Positions 43,333 through 50,726 of a stretch of 50,726 bases of DNA are shown here, piece by piece (positions within the stretch are counted from its first letter, which is position 1; each line of letters starts with the position of its first letter). The position numbers were made by a program, and so were the translations under genes. The stretch comes from Chara braunii (lineage: Eukaryota; Streptophyta; Charophyceae; Charales; Characeae). The DNA lies in assembly GCA_003427395.1 (NCBI GenBank), contig BFEA01000294.1, forward strand, positions 497,749 to 548,474. The letters run 5' to 3'. A model generated the notes under the pieces. The model saw only the letters and a list, made by a program, of their open reading frames with translations. It ran no database searches and was not told the origin of the DNA.

Positions 43333-44201
43333 AAGAGAGGTGTTTAGTTTATAAAAGCCCCTTCCCTAGTCCGTTTTTTTTCGGAACGAAAGGATAGCGA
43401 CACACATTGCATGGTACAGGCCCGGGTAGGGGCTGCGTGGGAAGATCTCAGCGATTTGTAGAGCTCCTTGTATTTCTTCTGAGATTAGGATGAGGTCAAT
43501 TCGGGATCTCGTCGATCTCTCCGTGTCGTTCTTGCGAAAGCATGTAAAACGGCGATCGGTTGGAAATTGTCTCCTGAAGGTGTCGAAGAGAATGTGCGAG
43601 TTCCACTATGGTTTTCTCATTGTTTTGTATGTAAGCAGGACACGGTGTGGGGATTTTCCCCCTGCCTAGCCCTTTATCAGGGGCAGCGTTAATCGCCCAC
43701 TAGAAGTACAGGGATGCCGGTTGGCAGTTTAGCTTTTAGAGATTCGAAGAAGCGCTAGCGCTGTGTGGGGTCATTGGGGGCATATATATTCAATATACAA
43801 ACTACTATTTCCAGCATGGCCAATAGGTAAATCCACCTGCCCTCCTCCTGGTCCGCTGCCCAGTTCAGCATCTCCACCCGCGTGTCGGGGGGGAGCCATA
43901 TGGCGACTCTTGCGCTCCCCGGCCGGGGGGCATGTGCCCTAAAAGCTTGATGGGGCCAAATCCCTTTGTGTATGTGATTGTGGTCTGGGTTATCCATGAG
44001 GTGGGTTTCCTGTAAGCACACTACATCTGGCCATTTCCTACCTTCCACCCCTTTGTGTTGATCCATGATTGCCTGTCTTTTGGCTTGTTTTGCTGAGGCC
44101 AGGTCGTTGACGTTCAAGGAACGCAGGTCAAGGTCAGCCTGTCGTTTGCAGACTTTCCAAGCCTTGTCTCTGCCGTAAAGTGCTTCCACTGTATTCATCA
44201 T
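43333..44201 (-). pseudogene. LINE ORF2 APE-type endonuclease
   Basis: Nicks target DNA to prime reverse transcription. The open part 44201-43755 shows LRSLNVNDL, PDVVCLQETHL (catalytic Glu) and VVCILNIYAPND, all characteristic of the exonuclease-endonuclease-phosphatase fold. Downstream, coding-like sequence (KAKLPTGIPVLLVGD-type) runs in other frames to 43333, so the C-terminal half is frameshifted. It is joined to RT across a frame change. Confidence 0.88.
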
Positions 44202-44252
44202 TGTGCTGAGCTACTTCCCCACCGTGTGTGTCTCTACATGGAAAGCCACTTC

Positions 44253-44711
44253 TCAGTGTCCAGCAGGCCGCCATTTTGCAGTGTGCTGCTTCTGAGCAGC
44301 TTTACTAAGAAAGAGCTGATATCCGTGGCCGTCCATATTTAGAAGTTGCAGATTCGTGAGGGCATCCTGGTTGAACCATCGCAGGCCCTCTGGGGGTGAG
44401 TGGTCGTACCGCAGATAAATATCCTTGGTGGCCAGCCTGTGTAGGCCGTATGATATGACGAGTGCAGCGGCAGCTCCCTCCGGAAGCTGATCTTGTATCA
44501 GTTGCAGGATTTCTGCTTTTCTCAGTGATAGGCTGTCTGCCCAAGACGTGAGGGATAGGAAGAAGGTGGAGCGCCCCATCATCGAAACTTCCCCATAGGT
44601 TGCCCCTGAAGGAGCTGCAAGGCCCAGTTCCCAGGCCCCCTCCTTTTCTCTCACCGACAGGAAGATAATACCTTTCTTCGAAGGTGTCCCATCAGGGGGT
44701 GCTTTCTCCAA
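44253..44711 (-). pseudogene. LINE inter-ORF coding segment, unrecognised
   Basis: A 152-residue frame between ORF1 and the endonuclease, on the same strand. It has no motif I recognise. Position and composition suggest the end of ORF1 or a linker before ORF2. The end is followed by a stop about 50 bp before the endonuclease Met region. Confidence 0.5.
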
Positions 44712-45756
44712 CAGATGGGAGATTTTTTGTCTTTTGCTGGTGAGTTCTTCTTCCGGGGGTTTGGGAGGGAGGACGTGGATAGGAGGAGCCTGGGGAGGGG
44801 TTGCCGTCCAGGCTGGTAATGCTCAGCACAGGCCCTCCGAGGGGTTTGTTCCGGTCTGCTCTGTTTCTCCTTGGCCCCCCATTCTTTTTATGGCCCCTTT
44901 TTCCGGTTGTATCCCTGTCCCTTCCCCTTGCGGTCGAGCCCCTTGGTTGCCCTCGGTTAAAATGGCTTCGTCTGCCTGGGGGGTTTCCTGCCCCTTGCCC
45001 TCCGCGCTTTCACCCGAAGAGCCATCTTCCCCTTGTGCATCGGTGTCATCTTCCCCGTGTGCATCGGTGCTAATGGGTCGGGTGACCTCCTTTTTTTCCT
45101 GTTCTGATCAGTCGTCGGAGGTTGGAAACTATGCAGAGTATTTTCTGACATATGATTTGCCAGTCCGCCCCCACTGGGAGGCCCTGCAGCAGGGCTTTCT
45201 GGAGACTGTCACTGCTTTCCAACATTGGAATCAGCGCCTTGTACACGCCGTCCCAGAAGTCCTCATTGCCTCGTTTGTATTTCATGTGGAGGCTTTCCAT
45301 CAGCCAGTCGGCCACTTCTTGCAGACCCAGTTCCGGTGGTCTGCCCTCTTGTTGTGCATGGGCCTCTGTCATCTCTACATCCGGGGGAGCGGGCGGGGGA
45401 GGAGGAGGAACAGGGGGATCAGGCAATGTTTCCACCTCCATTGGTGTCGGGCCGAAAGCCTCTTCGAAGCAGTCTCTTTTCTCGTTGTTTTCCGTTACGG
45501 TTTCGCTGTGTTTCCCTCGCTCCTGGGCGGTCTTTGCAGTGTCCTGCACACCGGATCCATCCCCATCCTTGACCTTGGGCCTCCATTTCGTCTGCTGTCT
45601 GCCGCTCATGGGTCGGACTGTTAGTTGGTCTTCAGCGGTTCTGGCGGCTTTGTTTCTGGTTACTTTGTAGGAGGTGGCGGCTTTGTTTCTGTCTGCTTCA
45701 CAGGAGGTGGGGTCTTTTCTGGATCCTTGGGGTCTTTCGGAGCCGGTGGGATCCAA
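44712..45756 (-). pseudogene. LINE ORF1 C-terminal part, frameshifted
   Basis: The open part 45756-45070 (228 residues) is Lys/Arg/Glu-rich, then has a poly-Pro run and a helical WLMESLHMKYKRGNEDFWDG segment. It overlaps the end of the ORF1 frame at 45660 by about 100 bp in another frame, around a short direct repeat (GCGGCTTTGTTTCTG, twice near 45647-45690), which could have caused the frame change. 44712-45069 continues coding-like but with stops and a small duplicated GTGCATCGGTG unit. Confidence 0.6.
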
Positions 45757-46658
45757 TCATTCGGCGGTCGGGTGGCCCAGCATGTGTCCCCCCGGCCTTC
45801 CCAAACCCAGCCTTTCATTTGGCCTCTGGAGTCCCTATCGTCGAGATACACCCACCCCTCGTGACCCGGTTCGACAGTGCGCCACCTCTTTGATTTGTGT
45901 TGGTCCCATTGGAGACGGCCTGCTGCTGGGCTTCTTTTATTGGGGTGTTGGGGGCAGGCCGACTCCGTGCACAAGTGTCCATACGCCCTGCACTTAAAGC
46001 ACCAGGGCCTGAACTTGTGCGCTGTGTGGATCTGATAGGTTTTCCCTCCCATTCTGAAAGGGATGATGTCGTCTATAGAAAATGGCTGGTCTTTGGGGAG
46101 GTCGAGGGCCAACATCATGTAGTCGTCCCGCTTCGCCACGTAGGAGGGAAGGGGATCAATAAAGTCAACGATGTTGTATATCTGACCAAAGTCGTAAACG
46201 AAAGCTGCCTGTACTTCCACCGGAATGTGCCTCAACTCCACCCAGAACAAGTCTTTCATGAGTTGCTCCCTTTTTTCCTCCGGGGTGAGTTTCTTTGGTT
46301 GCCACGGGTATATGCGCACGTCCGATCTATCCCATCTGATTTTCTTCCATCCGTCCATCTTCTGCTTGTCCTGAGTGAAGAGGCTAAAGACTGTGAAGAC
46401 CGTTGAGGAGAGCGGTTGGATCAGGAAAAACTCCTGAACTGCCTCTGCACTTCCTTTCATCTCCTCCAATCGTTTGCAAATCCATCTAATCTTATCGTTG
46501 ACCGATTTTTGAGTGACCTCTCCGTGAAACAACCAATTGGTTGCATACTTCGTGTATGCTTTGTCTCTCGCCTCCAGTTTGTTTGTGGGGTATGTCTTCA
46601 TCATTGTTTTCCTCCCTCCTTGGTCCACTACTTGATTCTCTGAGGGGAGGAGGAACAA
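45660..46658 (-). pseudogene. LINE ORF1 nucleic-acid-binding protein with CCHC
   Basis: ORF1 proteins coat LINE RNA. This 332-residue frame has a mixed alpha/beta middle (FWVELRHIPVEVQAAFVYDF, YMMLALDLPKDQPFSIDDI) like the DUF4283-type domain of plant LINEs, then a zinc-knuckle-like CFKCRAYGHLCTESAC at about residues 221-236. Spacing is CX2CX4HX6C, two residues longer than standard. It ends in a Pro/Lys-rich tail and then changes frame. The start Met used is the first in the frame; the true start is not certain. Confidence 0.85.
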
Positions 46659-47039
46659 GGTGAGGAAATACGCCCTGGCCGACGAGAGGCTGCGGAGGGG
46701 GATTTGTAACTCGTCAGTCCCTCCTTGACGATCTCATGGAGCCCCCCGTTTGACCGTAAGTGTTTTTTTCCTGAATCGTGTTCCTTTCCCTTTGCGCCCA
46801 TGAACCTTTCGTTCTTTCTGAGTGTGTCGCCTGGTCGTTTGCGGGGACTCCTCCCTCCCCATCCTCCCTTGCTATCTCCATCACCACATCTCTGTCAGGT
46901 GAGGTACCTTCCTGCGGTGTATGTTCCTTATTCTTTCCTTTTTCCGTTTGCGCCCCTCCCTCCCCATCCTCCCTTTGTTATGATTCTGGTTGTTCGTTGC
47001 CTGATGGCCAACACTCACCCACATAAACTTTTGCACATG
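46659..47039 (-). other. Probable LINE 5' UTR
   Basis: Upstream of ORF1 on the minus strand. It contains an imperfect repeat of CCCTCCCCATCCTCCCTT (near 46851 and 46961). No promoter motif could be assigned and no target-site duplication matching the poly(A) flank was found. Confidence 0.4.
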
Positions 47040-48336
47040 TCCATACATACACAGAAGGAAAGGGAGAGGACAGGAGTATCACACCACACGGGGAGAGATA
47101 GACACAGTGGAAGACTTGACCATGCGATATGACAGGGTACACTGAAAGTGCAATTCACTCCATTCAATCCTCACAACCAGTCATAGAGAAAAGCCGAGCA
47201 GATCACATCCAGGAAACAATGAAACGAGGATAGTCCAAACACAGTTACACACTGTTTATTAAACTCAGAGTCTCGAAATGTCAGGATCACTCCAGAACTA
47301 TAGTGCGCTGCTCAGAATTCAGCAGCGCTTCACTCTTCAACCGTGGTAAACACATGTAACACCCCCTGAGCCCTGAAACATCAAGCGCCACCCACATACA
47401 ACCTCCTGGGGGCAGCGCTACCCTAAAACAGGCCTCTGAGGCCAAGCGCCACTCAAAGGATGAAGAAGAAGACCAGCGCCACAGTATCTGATGATGACGA
47501 AGTGTCGGGAGGCTTCCACCCGACACTTCACTCTACAACCTACAGCAGCGCCACCAAACCCTGGCTAGATGAACTCTGAGATGAAGAAGCTGCAGCTATG
47601 GCTGCAGCGCAAACCCTCTGGGACCCCACTCCGGAGGAGGGTCCAGCAGGGCACCAATCTCTCTCGCCTCCAGCAGACCTCGATAACCCAGACCTCTGTC
47701 AGCCCCTACGTGCTGGCAGAGTACAGCGCAGGTCCCAGCTATGGCCTGCGCTCCAAAGGTCTGGCTATGCCCGTCTTCTTCCACGTTGAGCCGTCACCAC
47801 TCCTGGTTCACACGCAGCGCAGCAGCGATGTACACGGTACCAACTGCCAAAAAACCTGAACCGATGTGCCCATCCTACTTCTAGCCTACACCGACCTAGA
47901 CCGGACTCACTGACTGACCGGTACCGTATCTCTTTCGGCCTCTCGGCCTCTACCAGACCCGGCTATAGGCTATAGGACCGTCTATTCAGAATAGGCCCAT
48001 AGGGCCTGTCTGTCTAGGGGTAGCCCGGGCCTGCTATCCGCAGTNCTACCAGACCCGGCTATAGGCTATAGGACCGTCTATTCAGAATAGGCCCATAGGG
48101 CCTGTCTGTCTAGGGGTAGCCCGGGCCTGCTATCCGCAGTAAGGGTAGCTGTAGGGAATCAAGTTAGTACCGGGCCTGTATTTTCCCGGATTTGCAGATA
48201 TGTCCCTCAAGAATTTCCCTCACAGGTAGGTCTCACGGTTAGCCCTCAGCCAAACGAAATTACGAATCTATCCTACCTATAGTACAGCCTCGACAGAGAG
48301 AGGCTACAGGCGACCAGAAAACAGCAAGTCATTGCA
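47040..48336 (-). mobile_element. Probable 3' LTR region of a third Ty3/gypsy element
   Basis: Follows the polypurine tract of the minus-strand element at 48338-48353; TGCAAT begins right after it, fitting a TG start. CAGCGCC words are frequent from 47300 to 47820. Hairpins occur, such as GTGTCGGG/CCCGACAC near 47502-47526 and GCTGCAGC..GCTGCAGC near 47588-47610. The lower boundary is not defined. It contains the N-joined duplication at 47950-48140. Confidence 0.5.
47950..48140. repeat. Exact 95-bp duplication joined by one N
   Basis: 47950-48044 and 48046-48140 are identical, beginning CTACCAGACCCGGCTATAGG and ending CTATCCGCAGT, with a single N at 48045. This is what a failure to merge overlapping contig ends produces. 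Confidence 0.95.
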
Positions 48337-48337
48337 G

Positions 48338-48353
48338 ACCTACCCTCCCCCGG
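48338..48353 (-). other. Polypurine tract
   Basis: The minus strand reads CGGGGGAGGGTAGGT just downstream of the integrase stop, the expected position for the plus-strand priming tract before the 3' LTR. Confidence 0.65.
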
Positions 48354-48369
48354 AGCGAGGACCTCCGAG

Positions 48370-49581
48370 CTAGGGGCGTAGGTGTGCAGAGCGCCGAAGG
48401 GGTACCCCCTTCTGTGCTGCCTCATATCTGAGGATGACAGACTTGGCTGTCTTTAGGAGTTCCTTGCAAGTAAACCAGCGATCTTCAGTGTGTGGCTGGT
48501 ATAAGAACTTCACAAGATACTCCTTATCTGGACCTGTCCCTGACTCATCCTCCACAGATTCGACCTCATACCCCTTGCTAGGGATAGGGGGACCGAATTG
48601 TGGGGGCCTGTCTGGAAATGCATCAGCTGGCGTAAATGGCAACAACTTAGATGCATGAAAGACAGGGTAGGTTTGTAGATGCAGAGGGACGTCCACATTA
48701 TAGGATGGTCCAAACGGATCAGCTCCCACTGTATCTAAGACCTGCCATGGACCCATATATCGTGGCAGCAACTTAGGCGAAATGTCCTCCTCTCGTGACA
48801 GCTCAGAACTGAGTACCCACACCCAGTCACCTGTGCGAATCGTAGAAGGACGCCTGTGCTTATTGGCCTGTTGAATCATAGCCTTTTGGACTTTCAACAG
48901 GTTAGCACGGGCACGCTCTATGTCCACACGGTAACGCCTGCTGAACTCTGCAGTTCCAGGTGTCAGCGTAGGGGTAGCCTTGTCGATGATATCATCGAGA
49001 GGCTGCCGTGGTTCACGATTCCAGTGTAACCGGTAGGGTGTGAAACCAGTCGAGGAGTGTACAGACGTGTTATACACAAGTTGTGTACGACTCAGATGGA
49101 GATCCCAGTCCTGCTGATCTGGACTGATCACAGGACGCAGCAATTGGAACAAAATCTGGTTCATCACGTCAGCCTGACCATTGGCTTCAGGATGACGACC
49201 AGATGTCATGTCCAACCTCGAATGAAGGTAATCCCTGCAGTAGGATTGCCATTCATTGCTGCAAAAACGGGGATCTCTGTCACTGACAATGAAGGTGGGT
49301 GGTCCATGATGTGTAACCCACCTGTCAGCAAACGCCGCCTGGACAGCCGGCACACGAGCCTCAGCTGGTAGGGGGATGAACTCTGCATATTTGGAGAACC
49401 GATCCACACATACCATGACCTGACGCATACCTCGTGGTGTAGTCCTACCCAAGTCAGTAAAATCAATAGAAACTGACTGTGCAGGAGCATCAGGGATAGG
49501 TAGGGGTTTGAGTAAGCCAAGGGGAGGTCGTCGTACCACCTTGGCATAACTCACAGGTTTCCACATAGTGCTGGATGTCAC
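48370..49581 (-). pseudogene. Ty3/gypsy integrase core and chromodomain-like end
   Basis: A 403-residue open frame. The core shows D40 (SIDFTDLG) and D101 (IVSDRDPRF). The third catalytic position in HPEANGQADVMN is Asp138 where Glu is expected. After the core come TPYRLHWNREPRQP, GDWVWVLS and a beta-rich segment (YNVDVPLHLQTYPVFHASKLLPF). A chromodomain-like end (YEVESVEDE, then KEYLVKFL and WFTCKELLKTAKSVI) closes it. The zinc-binding part lies upstream in another frame. Confidence 0.92.
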
Positions 49582-49884
49582 TCCTCATCTCCTTCCAGAA
49601 GAAGCGCTGCGACAGGGCTGCATAAGATTTGAGGGCACCAAAGTGACCACGAGTGTCATGACACTCTGACATCAGAAGTGTCCTCAGCTTGCGGTCCTGG
49701 GGAATGCACAGGCGCTCCTCGCCTCTGCTGCACGTTTACAGCAGGCCTGAGACCATAGAGTATCCTGGTTCAGAGGCAGGATCGTCCTGGAGATTCCTCA
49801 CAATAGGCCCAAAGATCTCATCCTGGGGCAGCAACTGGGCAATGGTCTGACGGGTCCTCTCTCCAAACGAATGAGTAAAGGAGA
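49490..49884 (-). pseudogene. Integrase zinc-binding domain, frameshifted
   Basis: The frame 49672-49490 holds SECHDTRGHFG and CELCQ, the HHCC module, and overlaps the core frame by about 90 bp, implying a frameshift near 49530. Between 49672 and 49884 the linker from RNase H (TRQTIAQLLPQDEIFG) is readable but has a stop near 49738. Confidence 0.85.
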
Positions 49885-50235
49885 TCAGAAAGAGAGCGTC
49901 AGGCTACGAGAAAGGGCATCTGCGACTATATTGTAGCAGCCCTTCTTGTGTCTCAGTTCAAAGTCAAACATATCAATGAACTGGATATAGCGAGCAAGCT
50001 TGTCATTCAGCTCTCCCTGGGACTTCATCCGCTGAAGGGTGGAGTGATCTGAAAAGATCTTGAAGTGCCTGCCCAGGAGAAAGTGCTTCCAATGCTTAAG
50101 CGCTGACACAAGAGCATAGAGTTCCTTCTCATAGGTAGAGTCCTGCACCTTCTTGGTCTTGATCTTCTTGCTCATATACTCAATAGGCTGCAGACCATTC
50201 CCATCGTCCTGCTGAAGTACCGCCCCTACACCATA
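49885..50235 (-). pseudogene. Ty3/gypsy RNase H
   Basis: YEKELYALVSALKHWKHFLL (catalytic Glu), FKIFSDHSTL (Asp) and YNIVADALSR are canonical. It is continuous with the RT frame except for one TAG at about 50236-50238, directly after TTDAS, where a Lys/Gln-type codon is usual. Confidence 0.92.
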
Positions 50236-50726
50236 CTAGCTAGCATCAGTAGTCAGTACAAAAGGCAAAGTAGGGTCAGGTAGCTTCAGGACAGGGGCAC
50301 GAATCAAGGCCTCCTTGAGACGTGTAAAGGCCTCCTGACATTCTGACGTCCAAAGAAAGGAAGTGTCTTTCTTTGTGAGATCAGTCAGGGGACCTACAAT
50401 CGCTGAGAAGTTCTTAATGAACTTCCTGTAGTATGATGCAAGCCCCAAGAAAGACCGGACATCACGAATGTTAGCAGGTCGCGGCCAGTCCTGAACTGCA
50501 GCAACTTTCGTTGCCTCAGGAGCCAACCGTTCTCCAGAAATCACGTGTCCCAGATAAATTACAGAGGGAACTCCAAAAGAGGACTTCTCCTTGTTAATCT
50601 TATACTGGTTAGCACGTAAGGCCTGGAGGACCAGAGCCAGATGCTGCGCATGCTCCTGGACAGAACGACTGAATACCAAGATGTCATCAAGGTAGACAAC
50701 TACGAACTTGTCCAGGTAAGGCCTCA
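50236..50726 (-). pseudogene. Ty3/gypsy reverse transcriptase, partial at window edge
   Basis: At the right edge the minus strand reads VVVYLDDILVFSRS (active-site YLDD), then YLGHVISGERLAPEATKV, the RSFLGLASYYRKFI connection motif, and the first RNase H Asp in FVLTTDAS. The N-terminal RT, protease and gag lie beyond the window. No lesion is seen in this part before the TAG at its end. Confidence 0.93.

Noticed and set aside
44734-45670. Plus-strand 296- and 172-residue frames
   Set aside because: They are antisense to LINE ORF1, whose minus frames have the supporting motifs and context.
47569-47859. Plus-strand 96-residue frame with Gln/Ser-rich protein
   Set aside because: It lies in the probable LTR of a minus-strand element, has no domain and is matched by an equally long antisense frame.

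Overview
The window is eukaryotic, repeat-dominated DNA with no convincing host protein-coding gene. A 46-nt stretch on the minus strand (27597 to 27552) matches, as far as I recall the gene, the 3' half of the green-plant form of U6 snRNA. Together with chromodomain-bearing Ty3/gypsy elements, a zf-RVT LINE, hAT-type TIR elements and megabase-style satellites, this suggests a streptophyte (land plant or charophyte alga, for example a Chara-like genome). The lineage is an inference; no search was run. Single N bases (12629, 15894, 40533, 48045) and a 231-N gap (11476-11706) mark assembly joins.

Layout. (1) 1-11763: an inverted-repeat unit. Two arms of about 1.05 kb (about 235-1285 and 10333-11405), both grading outward into (TC)n/(GA)n, face each other around a minus-strand Ty3/gypsy-like pol (RT, RNase H, DD35E integrase, about 2140-5520) and an upstream region (5703-8810) encoding three diverged copies of one unrecognised protein module. 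(2) 11764-16195: two satellite families (about 80 bp and about 91 bp units) with internal orientation flips, then a GAA-rich tract. (3) 16430-18720: non-coding, rich in short perfect hairpins. (4) 18720-24330: a decayed minus-strand LTR retroelement (gag-like frame, tRNA-iMet-type primer binding site at 23731-23746) carrying a hAT-like TIR element and one arm of a second inverted repeat. (5) 24330-29012: non-coding, containing a 54-bp minisatellite, an extraordinarily hairpin-dense stretch (26447-28248) and the U6 fragment. (6) 29014-38838: a plus-strand chromovirus (PBS, gag with zinc knuckle, protease, RT, RNase H, integrase, chromodomain), broken by stops, frameshifts and insertions; its leader holds the second inverted-repeat arm and two hAT-like elements. 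(7) 39248-46740: a minus-strand LINE with poly(A) tail, zf-RVT, RT, APE-type endonuclease and a CCHC ORF1, also broken. (8) 47040-50726: the 3' part of another minus-strand Ty3/gypsy element running off the window.

All retroelement reading frames seen here carry lesions, so none looks autonomous in this copy. The most unusual signals are not genes. Three hAT-like elements share a core but carry different, copy-specific short words in their subterminal regions (GTAC, CCGGAC, CCGGGC). Non-coding stretches are packed with perfect 8-13 bp hairpins, and one homologous hairpin pair shows matched changes on both stem strands. A retroelement pol is bounded by inverted rather than direct long repeats.
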